A DNA stretch of 64,000 bases from the NCBI GenBank assembly GCA_008477525.1, contig SPDT01000010.1:2604001-2668000 (forward strand). The letters are read 5' to 3'. The notes beneath the pieces are model-generated. The model worked only from the letters and a program-made list of their open reading frames with translations, was not told where the DNA came from and made no database searches. Source of the DNA: Hypomyces perniciosus. Lineage: Eukaryota > Ascomycota > Sordariomycetes > Hypocreales > Hypocreaceae. The position numbers were made by a program, and so were the translations under genes. How positions within the stretch are numbered: the stretch's first letter is position 1; each line of letters starts with the position of its first letter. Shown piece by piece: positions 1 through 13,600 of the stretch.

Positions 1-1085
1 ATTTCTAGTATTCTTTAAAGATATTTTATAGCTATTTTAGTAATATTACTGTTTTAAGGCTTTTTGTTTTAAGTATTTTATTAATATTATTTAATATTTT
101 CTATAAAAAAGTAATTATTTTTTAAATTTGTTTATTTTTCCCTTTACTTTACTTAAATTTTATTCCTAGGTAGATTGTTTTTATAATTAAATTAAAGGTA
201 ACTTTTTTAATTCCTTTCTTTAATATACTTAAAGGTTTTATATAAAATTTCTACTTTATAGTTAAGGCCTTTTTTATTGTTTCAATTGCTAAAAGAGCTT
301 TACTATTATATTAATAAAGCTAACCTTTCTTTTAATTAATATTAAAGTTATTATATTTTAATTAAAGATAATTAAAAATAATATTATATTTATTAATATT
401 TACTATATTATAAAGAATTACTTTTTTTGCATTAAGCGATTTTAAGTGTAAAATAATTTATCTTTTACTTAACTTATCTATTATTATATATAAAGGCTTT
501 TCCTCTTATTTAATAAAGTTAATATAGTTTAGGTTTCTTTTTTAAAATAACTATAAGCAATTTACAGTTATAAATGCAATACAATTACCTATTACTTTAT
601 TATCTATTAATATATATAGCTAATATCCCTTAACTATTATCTTTAATTTAAAATATAGTAAACCTTTATTATTACTTTTATTATTTAATAACTTAAAAGA
701 TATAATTTATTAATTATTACTTTATAGCTTTTTTATAGGTAATATTAATTGTTTTTTAATTCTTGTCTTTTATATAAATTTTATAATTAATTAAAGTTCC
801 TTAAAGTAAATACTACCTTTTCTTATTATAGGCAGTTCTTATATAAGTAATAAAGTTAAATTAATTTTAATGCAGTTCGTTTATAATTTAATTAATCTCT
901 TTATCTTTTAAAGTAGGCTTATACTTTATATACTTCTATATTTACTACTTTTAAAGTTTTTCTTATAGGTAAATAATATATTTATTCTTTTAATAGTATA
1001 TATAGTCTAATAATAAATATAAAGTGTTATTAATTTATTATAAATACTAATCCTATAATTTATTTTACTTATATATAATATACTT
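1..1085 (-). mobile_element. RIPped fragment of Gypsy family 2 (window-edge copy)
   Basis: This block aligns by eye over its whole length to 48304-49320 inside the full-length Gypsy-2 element at 44352-51974, starting with the shared words 'atttctagtattctttaaag'. Differences are mostly C/T and G/A, as expected for RIP. The match covers an internal part of the element upstream of the reverse transcriptase region; no LTR is present, so the copy is broken at about 1085 and runs off the window on the left. The coding strand is inferred to be minus from the parent copy. No open frame survives. Confidence 0.75.
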
Positions 1086-3539
1086 TAAGCTATTTTATTA
1101 AGAGGGAAATAGCACTCCTAAATATATATACAATATATATACACCTATATGCAACAACTAGTATCGAGCGCAGGAACCTCGCTCTTAACAGAACTATAAA
1201 GCGGGAATTAAATAATATAAGGATTAAAAGATACTGCAGATTATTTAATTATCATACTAGCAGCTAAAAGCAATTAATAGTTACCTTTATATACTTTAGC
1301 GGCTATAAACTTACAGGTAAGGTTATATATTAAAAGGGGAAAAAGGTTAATGTATATTGAATTGAGTTTATCTGTATATCTTTATACTTTTATACTTTTT
1401 TAATCTTGTAACTGCTTAAATAAAGATTTTACTTTTTTAAATAAATTTTATAAGAAAAATGCAAGTGTGTTAAATATGTTAATTACCTTTAATAAAACCA
1501 TTTTATAAGTATTCGCGAATAAAAAAAGTAAATTTTAATAAAACGCTTATTTTATTAATCCCTTTAATATTAGTATAATAATATTTAAAGAAAATATAAA
1601 TAATATAAAAAAGTAGTAGAAAAAGTATATTAAAAAGAAAAAAAAATTGAAAGTAAAATTACTGCTACCTATATTATTAATTCCTTTTACTTTAATTTAT
1701 CTCAAATTATTTTCCTTTTATTAAAATTCGTATAATTAAATTATCCTTTTCTATTAATTTCTTTTATTATTTAATATTTTAAGCTATTATCCATTTACTT
1801 GATATTAATTGTTTTATTATTTATATAAATATATAGATTTATTCTCAGATATTATCTTAAACTGATTTATTTATTAGCTTAAGTAAGGTTAAACTATAAT
1901 ATATACTTAAAGCTAAAATCTATTAGATTTAAAAATATTGAAGTATAGTTTTCCCTATTAATGCTATAAAAGCTACTATTATAGTTTACCTTTTTTCGCC
2001 TTCTTTTAAAAAAGTATTTTTATTATCTTTAATTGCTTACTAGTTAAATTTAGCAATAACTTTTAAAACTCTTTTATCTTTAAAATTTTAATTATCCCTT
2101 AATATATTAAAAAAGCTATTACTTTTTTAAAAGAGGCTAACTTTATTTTTAAGGTTTTAGCGTTATTAGTAAGAGCTAGTGCAGTTAATAAAGGTCTTAT
2201 AGGTTATAGTAATACTAAAAAGCGTATTAATTTACGTTTAATCGCTAATCCTATTATTATTTTTATAATAGTCGTCGCTTATATTATTGAGCTCATAGTA
2301 TTATTTTATGTCTTCATTACTAGTATTATTTATAAAGTAAAGGAAAAAGAATTTTCTTTTACTAGAATTAGCTTAATGATATAGCTAAAAGCATAGGTAT
2401 TATTAATATAGGAAATTATGTTCTAGATGCTAACTGCTAGTATTATAGCCTTTTTTAATTATATACAGGTAAAAGGATTATTAAGTATTAGGAAAAGCTG
2501 CTATTATAATAGATTAACCTATTCTTTTTTATAAAGTTATTTACTAATATATTAAAGTCAGTTAAATACTAGCTGCTAATCTTTATTATATTCCTTTTAT
2601 ACGTTATTTTTAAAGGTATTTATTAGCCTTAATCTAGCTTAATTAAATAATATTTAATTAAAAAAGGCAGAATATTTTTTACTATTATTTTAAAATTTAT
2701 AATAGTAAGTTCATTTACTGTTATAAATTAATATAAAACTTAAACTATATCTATATAGCTTTTAGTTTAGTTTTTAAAGTAAAGGTATTAGTATTAATCT
2801 TAAAGTAGAAATTTAAATCCCTTTAAATTAGTTGTTTTATATGTTTTAAAGCTAAAAAGGATAGGGATTTTGCTTACAAGTGCTGCTAATTAATTAAGCT
2901 TAATGTTAATAAATCTATAAAGTATTTATTAAATTTAGAATCGGCTTAAATAGCTATATTTATTAGCTTTAGGTTATTTTATATATAGGACTATATAAAA
3001 GTTAAATAAATAAAAGAATCTGGCTTTTTAATTATATAGGCCTATAAGTTAAGGAATTATTATATATAGCGTTTATAGTTATCCCTATAAGAGTTAAAGT
3101 AGTAAAGGTACCTACATTTATTAAAAATATAAGCGTATTAATACTGAGAGACATAGATTAACCCTCTGAAAATTCATTATCTTTTAGTAAAGTATTCGAA
3201 GTTTTATAGTCTATTAAAAATATTGAAAGCTTCAAGTATTATTTAATTAAAGGTAAAGGTACCTTTAAATATATTATCGGTCCTGTAATCTTAGTTTAAG
3301 CTGCTTTAATAGTTACTAGTCCTTTTACTATTACATAAAGTATTGCATTTAAAGTAAAGTTTAACGCTTATTTTCTACAGGAAAGGTTATATAAGAAGTT
3401 ATAGATATCTTTAATATAAAAGCGCTATTTATTTACTTTAAAGTTAAATATTAAGATAAAATTATTATAATAAATATAGCTCAAAGTAATTATTGCTTTA
3501 ATAAATAGTTATAAATAGCTATTAATATATAAATTAAAT
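1086..3539. other. Unclassified RIPped AT-rich block
   Basis: This stretch is nearly pure A/T with stops in every frame and does not match the other repeats in the window by eye. Roughly 1130-1330 is less mutated (it contains 'gtatcgagcgcaggaacctc') and could be an element edge or host DNA. Around 3100-3400 one plus frame stays readable if TAA/TAG stops are treated as mutated Gln/Trp codons and includes ILRDID, which loosely recalls the RDV motif near Copia integrases; this is too weak to assign a class. No gene is supported. Confidence 0.4.
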
Positions 3540-5579
3540 TATAAGTAGATGTATATTTTCTATAGTTTAAAGCATTGAAGGTTTCTTAAATTAATAGTAA
3601 TTAATATTAATTTTTAAAAATAAGATTATTTAACTTTTAATGGTTTTAATAAATATAAATACTGCTTTTTAATTTTATAGTTAAAAAGAAAAGAATAGTA
3701 TACTATATTTATAATTTATGGATCAATCCTTTTATTAAATTATTATTTAATTATTTTTTATTACTTGTAGCTTATTAAATAGACTTCACTTATTTCTTTA
3801 ATATAATAAGTGTTTTCCTGGCTATATTTTAATTTTATAGTTTTAGGCTTATTAAAAAGGAAGTTTATTTACTGTCTTTAATAGGAAAATATTATATAAA
3901 TTATATAGCTAAAATAATAGTTTTTGAAAAATATTTAGTTTATTAACTTTAGGTTTCCCTACAATAAATCTCTGTATATTAGCCGCTATAATCTTTTTTA
4001 ATTATATTAAAGAATAAGATTTATTAATAAAGTTATATTTCTTTTTAAATAATATTATTTTACTTTAATATAATCTCTTTATCCTTTAAGTATTTATTAG
4101 CAAAGTTTATTTAAAAGTTTTAATAAAATACTAAATATTAATTTTTAATTTAAATAGTTGAATTAATTTCCTTTTATATTACGTTTATTATATAGAGATA
4201 TAATTAATAATAAAAGGTAATAAAGTTTATAGCTATTATTATATATATATTTATTATATTTAAACATACTTTTTAATTTTAAAGTTTAAGTTTATATAAG
4301 TAATACATTAAAAAGTAATAATAATAATTTTAATAAAGGTTTTCCATTTTATGATTAACTATAAATTATTCAAGTAAGCAATAGCTTTATAGATATTTAA
4401 TTTAAGATTAATTATATTTATTTTTCTTTATTATTAATTTTATTATATTTATAGGTTACATAGTAATTTTAATTTAATATTAAAGTTTATAAAATATATA
4501 GTTTAAAGGCTTTGACTTTAATTAAATTATAGTTTATTTTTTGTAAAGTATTTTTAATTAATAGTTATTAATATAATATAGTTTTTTATTTAATTAAATT
4601 AAACTTTACTTTATTTAAAGCATTTATAATTGTTAATTACTAGTAATATATATTCTTTATATTAACTTTAATAAAATAATGTTTTATTTTAACTGCTATT
4701 AAAATTTATATAACGTTAACTATACTTTTTAAAAAATTATGATTATAATAATAATGAAATTTAAATATAATAAATACTTCCTTTTAATAAATATTAAAAT
4801 TATATTTTTTTAATTATAAAAGGTAATAGATTATAGGTATATTCTTAAAGATATTTATAATAAAAAAAAGGTAAAGTTTTTTATAAAAGTTAATTATAGT
4901 TTATATAATAAAAAGGTTTAAAATTTTATTAATTATACTTTAATTAATAAAGAAAAGGTTTTTAATAAAACATAGTTATTAAATAATAATATATTTAATA
5001 CAAGCTTAAGATATATAAGTATTATTAATTAGAGCGTTTATATTAATATAAATATTATATATAAACAATAATATAGTTTATATTACAAGGGATTTACTAT
5101 TTATAAATTAAATTTAAATTTTTAATAAATAAAGCTAATTAAAGTAAAGTAAATTAAAAGTTCATAAAATAATAATATGATTATTATTTTGATTAATATT
5201 TAAAAACGTATAGTATTTAAAGCTTGAATTTATAAATTAATTCAATATTATAGGTAACATTAATATATTATTAAAGTTTAATTATTATACTTTATTAAAC
5301 TATTTAATTATTAACTTTAAAATACTCCTAAATTAAAGTATTATTAATATCATTAATTTTAATAATTTTAACTTTATATTTAATACAAATTTCTTTATTA
5401 TATATTAAACTGCTTTTTTTATTATATTTATTAAAGCTATACCTAGCTTTTTTATAATAAACGTAAAATCTTTTTATAATATATTTCTTATAAAAGATTT
5501 AAAAATAAAATAATAAAGTCTATATAATATTTACTTATATTAAATTATTAATTAGTAGTAAAGTAATAATTTAATTATT

Positions 5580-5726
5580 TTATTAATATTAATAATATTA
5601 CGATTAATATTAATAATATTACGATTAATATTAATAATATTACGATTAATATTAATAATATTACGATTAATATTAATAATATTACGATTAATATTAATAA
5701 TATTACGATTAATATTAATTTATTTA
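5580..5726. repeat. 21-bp minisatellite, about 6-7 units
   Basis: The unit 'cgattaatattaataatatta' repeats head to tail; the CG of each unit falls at 5601, 5622, 5643 and so on, exactly 21 bases apart. Copies B (about 12785-12850) and D (about 35360-35410) have only one or two imperfect units at the equivalent place, so the array expanded in copy A. A 21-base period keeps frame, so it could once have encoded a 7-residue repeat in the gag region, but RIP has closed the frame. Each unit retains one CpG while its CpA sites are gone. Confidence 0.85.
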
Positions 5727-6063
5727 AATAATATAACAAGTATTATAATATATATTCTTTTGAAGTTTATTATAAAGAATTTCATAAAATTAATATTATT
5801 TAATAAAGTTAAATTTATTTAATTTAATTATTTCAATCTTTATAGTATTAATAAACTTTTAAACAACTATTATTTTTGAAGCCTTTATTATGTATTTAAT
5901 AATTTTATTATATTTACTATTTAATATAAATTAGTTTATTATATAGTTTTAAAAAAGTTGATTTAATATATATAAATTAATTAAAAAATTATAATACCTT
6001 TTTAAATAAATAAATAATTTTATATTATTTATTAAAATTAATATAAAATACTATTTTAATCAT

Positions 6064-6687
6064 GAGTAATGCTATTCATACAGATAAAAATTGCTATTCA
6101 TACAGATGGTCTATGTGCCACCCGCGATAATCTCCCTACAGCTCCTTGCACAAAGATAGATATTACAGAACTAACAGTCGTAAGAGTCGCAATAACTATA
6201 ACAGCCACGGCCAATACAGCAGTTACAAGGAGAGCGAGGGCGACCACTTATATGCCGACTAGACCCCAGTATCCAGCAAGCCCCTTCACCATTTAAGATA
6301 AATGACTCTGCTGGCTTACAGCAGGCTAGCGGCTACAGAGCTCTAGATCATCGTCTCAGCGTTTTAGGGGCCGCGGAGGCTCGCAGGTTGCCAAAACATT
6401 ACAACGACAAGCCGTGCCTCGGCTACAGCTTTCGCTTAAATTGAAGAGGGGATTAATACAATTACCTATGCTAGCCACAAAGCCGGGAGAATAGTCAGTC
6501 TTTATGTGGAGTGGATAGAAGGGTTAATAAGGACCTGTTACTTAAAGTAGTAATCGAATATACTGTTATTGACTGTTATGTGAAGTATTAAGTTGCAGAG
6601 TATAAGGAGCTGTAGGGAGATTGTCGCGGGTGGCACATAGACCATCTGCATAAATAGCAATTTTTATCTGTATAAATAGCATTGCTC
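6064..6687. mobile_element. Non-autonomous inverted-repeat DNA transposon (hAT-like, 8-bp TSD)
   Basis: The left arm 6064-6147 and right arm 6604-6687 are 84-bp near-perfect inverted repeats. Each arm carries two subterminal copies of 'tgctattcatacagat' (6070-6085 and 6092-6107 on the left; the right copies read 'tgctatttatgcagat' and 'tgctatttatacagat' on the minus strand). Flanks are TTAATCAT (6056-6063) and TTAATTAT (6688-6695), an 8-bp target duplication with one CpA-to-TpA change. The empty site in copy C near 15750 ('ttaatcttttaatatt') fits. The 456-bp interior is GC-normal, unlike its surroundings, with no recognisable transposase. A 75-codon open frame (6069-6296) starts inside the left arm and is not considered a gene. 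Eight-bp duplications fit hAT but also a few other superfamilies. Confidence 0.85.
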
Positions 6688-7282
6688 TTAATTATTTAAT
6701 ATTATTAAATAAAATTATTCAAATCTTTAATAATTGTATTAAAGCCTTTTTATAGTAGTAAATATATATTTCCTTTCAAAACACTTCTAATATATATAAG
6801 TCTTTAAAGTTTAATTAAAAAAGATAATTAATTATTTATATCAATATTATTAATTCAAAAATATTAATTAATATATTTCTATTTATATTTCATAATATTC
6901 TTTTATTTATTACTAAATTATTTGAACTTTTTAATCAAATAATAGTTAAATAAATTATTTATTTTAAAGTATAATAATAAATTTATATTTAAATTTTAAT
7001 CTAAATTTTAATTTAAATTTTACAGTTTTAGTTTTTAATTATTTACTTTAAAAGATATTCTTTAAAGGTTTATTTTTTCTGTTTTATTAAATTAAACTAT
7101 AAAGTAAAGTTTAAAGTATTTATATTTATTTTACTTATAATTAATCTGTTATAAATATAAAGTTTAAAAAATAAAGGTTAAACTATAAAGGTATTATTAT
7201 TAATTTAAGAATAAAAGGGAATTTATAATTAATTAAGTATATATTTTATAATAGCGCAGCTAAATTAAAAGATAACACAAAC

Positions 7283-7448
7283 TATTATAGTATAAACGGA
7301 TATATTAAGGCAAATATTATTATTATACTATAGAGAGCGAGAAAGCTTTAAGGCTGTATAGAAACCTATAGCTAGGAACGTGTTGGGGCCTGGTTACGTG
7401 ACCGGGGCCTATGTAACAGGGCGTTAATATCGCGTTACAGTCAGTACC
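7283..7448 (-). repeat. 5' LTR of Gypsy-1 copy A, interrupted by the composite element
   Basis: The sequence matches the 172-bp LTR of copies B, C and D from its first base (TATTAT, a RIPped TGTTAT) to offset 166, where 7449 begins another LTR. The last five bases, GTACC, recur as GTACT immediately after the composite at 16664-16668 and are its target duplication. The right half keeps G/C ('ggggcctggttacgtgaccggggc'), so it is less mutated than the left. Confidence 0.8.
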
Positions 7449-7620
7449 TATCACGGCACGGAAAGGCAGGTCAGGGCAAATATTGTTGTTATGCTGTAGA
7501 GAGCAAGAAAGCCCTAAGGCTTTACAGAAAGCTATAGATAGGAACGCGTTAGGGCCTAGTCATTTAACTAGGGCTTACATAACAGGGCGTCAATATCGCG
7601 TCACAGTCAATGTCATAACA
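7449..7620 (-). repeat. 3' LTR of Gypsy-1 copy B (172 bp)
   Basis: It runs from TATCACGGCACGG to GTCATAACA and is exactly 172 bp, the same length as both LTRs of copy D. It abuts the LTR of copy A with no spacer. The polypurine tract (minus strand) lies directly to its right at 7621-7635. Confidence 0.85.
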
Positions 7621-10600
7621 ATACCCCCCCTCTTTATTACACTATTTAGCCGCAAATAGCTATATTACTTGCATAAATCAAAACTCCAGCTAATCTATAT
7701 TAATACTTTGAATATAAAGGTAAATAACGTAAATTATATAATTTTTAACATCAGTAATATATAGTTTAATTATAAGCTTTGGCGCAGTATAGTCTTTAAT
7801 TAATACTCTGCAGGCATTAGTTTCTTTCTAGCTATTTCCTTTTTTTCCTTTTTTATAATTCTTTTTAAGATGTATTACAATAAACTTAACTTTTTTAAAT
7901 TTCTTTTATAAAAGTTTTATATTACCCTCTTTTAACTTTATAAGTCTTTAATTAATTATTATATAGCAGTATAATATTTCTATTTAATAAAATAGTAAAA
8001 TCTATTATTATTATAATAATCTAAAAGCGCTTTAAACTTTTATTTCTCTTATATTTTATTTATATTATTTTCTCTTTTTAATCTTTTACCTTAAATATTC
8101 TTTAACTTAACTTTATTAATTATCTTTTATTTAAAATACAGTAAAGTAGCTATTTTAAGTTATAAAAAGGAGTTATATAAAACTAAAGAAATCTTTATAC
8201 TTTCCAGCAGGCTAATAGCGCAGGCTTATAAATATACCTTTATTATTATATAAAGCCTTGCCTATTTATTATCTAGCTTCTTTATTAGCCAGTTAATCTT
8301 TATATTTTATATATTAATAAAAACTTTTTGCCTAATAGTATAAATTAATAATACCTCTCTCTACGCGTTTATATTTTCTTTATATCTTTTTCTTAAAGCT
8401 TTAGGAAAGGCTTTTAGCTATATAATAATATATTTAAATTACTTAGCAATAGCATTAACGCGGAAAAACTCTCTTTTCTTTACTATAAAGAGGTTTAGCG
8501 GGCAGCGCTATAAAGACTTTATCTTTAAGCGAAGGTTAAAACTATAATTAGTAAAAAACAGTAATATATTAATAGTTTTAGATATTATATTATTTACAGT
8601 CAATTTAATTAATAAAAGCCAATAAGCCCAGTTATTTTAATAAAAGTTAATAAAAGCTTATAGGTATTATTTTATATTTATATTAATTCTTTTAATTTAG
8701 TTATTAATTTTAAAGTAAAAAGCTAATAACTATTTTAATATAACTTTTAATTACTTTAAAGATTATTCCTAGGATTTTAATATAAACTATATACTACAGT
8801 TTAATATAATATTATTAGATATAGTAAAAAGGCAGTAAATCTTATTAATAAATATGTTAGTTAACTCTTTTATTAATAATAAAGTACTAAATATAAAATA
8901 ATATATATTTATAAAGCAGTAAACTATTACTAGTAGATATTTATAAATAATATTATAGCAGTAAAATTTAAACAGTAGTATAATATAATTAATAAAGATA
9001 TTTAACTATATATAGAATAAAATTAATAATAGTTAAAGGAAGCTTTATAGTAAAGATTATAAAGCCTTTATTTTAATATATAGTTTATAGGCTTATATAA
9101 ATACTTTAATGTCTTTTAAAATTTATAGCTATTAATATATCTAGCTAATAAGGTTTAGAGTTTTAAACCTATTTAAATATCCAGCTAGGCTACTTAAATA
9201 GTTTTTAAATAAGATTTATATATAAAGCTTATTATTAAAGGGAATAAAAAGCTACTGTCAGTAATAAATTCTATTATTTATTATTTAATAGTTATTTATT
9301 ATAATTTAAAGTTCTTTATAAAGCTGTTTTAGCTATTAGTAGATATTAAGGTTTTAAAGTGCAATTACTATTTCTCTCGCTATAGTATTTTATTTATATA
9401 CTACTACAATTAAATTATTAATTAATTTATTTTCTGCTAATATTATTATAGCTATAAAGGCAGCCTTTATAGATAATTTAATATTTAATAAAACTTCTTT
9501 TTGGAATATCGCTTAAGCTTTAAGGCTAACAGAACTTTATAAAAGGATAATATATTACTTATTTTTAATTTAATTATTAAAAAGGTTTAATTTTATAGGC
9601 CTATTTTCCACTTTTCTATTTAAGGCATTAAGCTTTATAGCCTTAAAGCTAGGTTAATAAATAATATAAAAGTTAAAGTTAAAAAGGAATTTAAACTATT
9701 AAATTTACTATTAATTTAAGGCTGTTATTAAAGTAAAGTATTTAAAGTTTTTATAGTCTATAATAATATTAAACTTTTATAAGCTTTATAATTTTAACCC
9801 CTACTCTTTTATTATTTTAATAATAGCTAAAAGTTTTTTATTATAGATTTTATAGTTGTATTTTTAAGCGTTATACTTTGTAGAAAAGAATGTAATAAAG
9901 TATAAAATAACCTTTTTATTATATTATAATAGGATACCGCCTAATACTTAATTAAAGGCGTTAGTCTTAAAGACTATTTATTTATTATAGTTAAAGAAGG
10001 CTAGGACTAAAGTTCATTTAAAAGTATATTTAATTAAATTAAAGGCTTTCTGCTATTTCTCTCTTTAAATATATAGTTAATCCTTTTTTAAAAACTTATT
10101 TAATAGTACAGCTATTTTAAAGTATCTTTAAAGAAAATAGCAATAGAAATTTATAAAGTTAAAGAACTTTTATAAGTCTTTTAATCCTTTAAGTAATTAC
10201 TAGTTTAATATAGCTTTAACTTTTTTAAGATTTACTTTTAGTCCCTTTAAAGTAATAATTAAATTAAAGTATTTTATCTTCATTATTTTAAACTTACATT
10301 TCATAATATTAATTTAAAGGCTAATATTTTAAAAGTAAATTACTATTTTATATATATATGTTTAATACTCCTTTGAATATAATAAATATATAAAGATATT
10401 ATTAAAGTATATTATATAAATATAGTTAAAAAGGTTATAAAAAGTATAGTTAATATAGTATTAAAATATAGCAGGTGTATTATAAAGGCCGAAAAGTATA
10501 ATTAATATTTTAAAAAGGCTAAACTTTATAATAAATACTGTTTTTTATATATCCCCTTTAGTAATATAAAGGTTATTAAATACAGCAATAATATCGAGTT

Positions 10601-13600
10601 TTATATATACCTTTATATAGCTTAAAGCATTAAAAGTTTCCTAGATTAATAGTAATAAATAATAATTTTTAATAGTAATATTCTTTAATCTTTAATAATT
10701 TTAATAAATATAAATATTGCTTTTTAATTTTGTAGTTAAAAAAAAAGGAGTAATATATTATATTTGCAATTTGCAGATAAATCTTTTCGCTAAATTATTA
10801 TTTAATTATTTTTTATTACCTGCAGTTTATTAAATAAAAATAGCCTGTTTTTTTAATATAGTAAATCTTTTTTTAGCAGTATTTTAATTTTATAGTCCTA
10901 GGCCTATTATAAAGGAAGTTTATTTACTGTCTTTAACAGGAAACCATTATATAAGTTATATAGCCAAAATAGCAGTTTTTTTAAAATATCCAGCTTATTA
11001 AACTTAAATTTCCCTGCTATAAATTTCTTAATATTAACAGCTATAATCTTTTTAATTATATTAAAAAATAGCATTTATTAATAAAATTATATATTTCTTT
11101 AAATAATACTATTTATATTTTAATATAGTCTCTTTATTTTATCAATATTTTTTAAAAAAGCTTATTTAAAAGCTTTAACAAAGTAATAGGTATTAGTTTT
11201 TTAATTTTAATAATTTAATTAATCTCTTTTTAAATTACTTTTATTGCGCAAATATATAATTATTAATAAAAAGTAATAAAGTTTATAGCTGCTATTATTT
11301 ATATATTTACTATATTTAAGTATACTGTTTAATTTTTAACTTTAGTTTAATTTTATAACAGTAATATATTAAAAAGTCATAATAATAACTTTAATAAAGG
11401 TTTCTTTTTTTATTATTAACTGTAAATTATAAAGGCAGGCAGTAATTTTATATATATTTAATTTAAGATTATTTATACCTATATTTCCTTATTATTAGTT
11501 TTACTATATTTACAGGTTATATAATAATCTTGATTTAATATTAAAGTTTATAGAATATATAATTTAAAGGCCCCCTTTTTAATTAGGTTATAGTTTATTT
11601 CTTTTAAAGTATTTTTAACTAATAATTATTAATATAATATCATTCTTTATTTAATTAAATTAAGCTTTACTTTATTTAAGGTATTTTTAACTATTAGTTA
11701 CTAGTAATATATATTCCCTATATTTGCTCTAGCGAAATTATTTTTTATTTTAACTGCTATTAAAACTTATATAGTCTTAGCTATACTTTAAAAAGATAAT
11801 AGTTATAATAGTAATAAAATTTAAAACTAATCGTTAACCTTTGTTAGTTAATATTAAAATTATATTTTTTTAACTATAAAAGGCTAAAGATTATAAATAT
11901 ATTATTAAAGATATATATAATAAAAAAAAAGTAAAGTTTTTTATAAAACCTAATTATAATTTATATAATAACAAAGTTTAAAGTTTTATTCACAATACTT
12001 TTATTAGTAAGTAAAAGATTTTTAATAAATAATAATTAATAAATAATAATATTAAATTATTTAATAAAAGCGCAGCTAATAAAAGCTTAAAGTATATAAC
12101 TGCTATCTATTAAAGTTTTTATATTAATATAGATATTATACGCAGAGAATAATATAGTTTATCTTAAAAGGGATTTACGATTTATTAATTTAAGTTTAAA
12201 AGGTTTTTAATTAAAATTATAACACTAAATTTATTTTAACATAATAGTTTTATTTATAGTTAACCTTTACTTGCAACTTTTAATAAAGGTCAATTGTCTT
12301 TTTAGTTTATAAATTAAGTCTAGGTTTTTAATAAATAAAGTTAATTAAATTAAAGTAAACTAAAAGTTAATAACGTAATATTATTCTTATTATTTTGATT
12401 AATATTCAAAAAGGGTATATTATTTAAAGCCTAGATTTATAAATTACTTAACTATTATAAGTAATATTAATACGCTATTAAAGTTTAATTATTATACTTT
12501 ATTAAGCTATTTTATTATCAACTTTAAAATACTATTAAGTTAAAGTATAGCTAATATAGCTAAATTTAATAATTTTAATTTTATATTTAATATAAATTGC
12601 CTTAATATATATTAAACTGCTTTTTTTATTATATTTATTAAAGCTATAGCCTGTTTTTTTATAGTAAAAGTAAAGTCCTTTAATAATATATTCTTTATAA
12701 AAGACTTAAAGGTAAAGTAATAGGGTATATATAATATTTAACTATATTAAATTACTAGTTAGCGTTGAAGCAGTAGTTTAATTATTTTATTAATATTAAT
12801 AATATTACTATTAATATTAATACTACTACTATTAATAGCTTTATTAATACTAGCCTATTTAAATAATATAAAAGGCATTATAATAGGCGCCTTTTTAAAG
12901 CCTATTATAAATAATTTAATAAAATTAATATTATTTAATAAAGTTAAATTTATTTAGGTTAATTATTTAAGTTTTTATCAGTAAACTTTTAAAAGACTTT
13001 TATTTTTAAAGCTTTTATTATTTATTTAGCAGTTTTACTATATTTACTATTTAATATAAATAACTCTACTATAAAGTTTTGGAAAAGCTTATTTAATATA
13101 TTTCAATTATTAAAAAACTGTAATACCTTTTAAAATAAATAAATTATTTTATATTATTTATAAAATTAATAAAAATATTATATTAATCTTGTAATATTAT
13201 GAAATAAATTTATTAAACCTTTTAATAATAATATTAAAGTTTCTTTACTACAGTTAATATATATTTCCTTTTAAAAGACTTATAATATATAAAAATCTTT
13301 TAAATTTAATTAAAAAAATCAATTATTTATTTATAAAGATAATATTGATTTAAAAATACTAGTTAATATATTTTTATTAATATTTAATAATATCTTTTTA
13401 TTTACTATTAAATTAAACTTTTTTTATTATTGAATTAAAAAGATAGACTTAATAATAAAGTTTATTATCTTTAATAATTATATTTATTAAATATATATAG
13501 TTGCTATTAATACTAGATTTTTATAAGGTTTTAAAGAGAAAAGGGAAAAGCGTTAGCTTTATAGCTAAAACTATAGTCTATTAGGCTAGGTTAAGCTATA

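Larger units (their letters stand above)
3540..7448 (-). mobile_element. Gypsy family 1 copy A, 3'-truncated, RIPped
   Basis: Internal sequence from about 3540 aligns to copy B from about 10570 and copy D from about 33170, so the integrase/RNase H half and the 3' LTR are missing at the left. The 5' LTR (7283-7448) is interrupted at position 162 of 172 by the composite element at 7449-16663; about 11 more LTR-like bases appear at 16664-16674 (9 of 11 match). The copy also contains a 21-bp minisatellite and an inverted-repeat element. It is heavily mutated and has no coding capacity. The minus orientation follows from copies B and D. Confidence 0.8.

Noticed and set aside
5580..5726. CRISPR-like array
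   Set aside because: Units are contiguous with no spacers and the genome is eukaryotic; it is a tandem minisatellite.
6069..6296. 75-codon frame as a gene
   Set aside because: It starts inside the inverted-repeat arm and has no domain; explained as chance in a GC-normal element.
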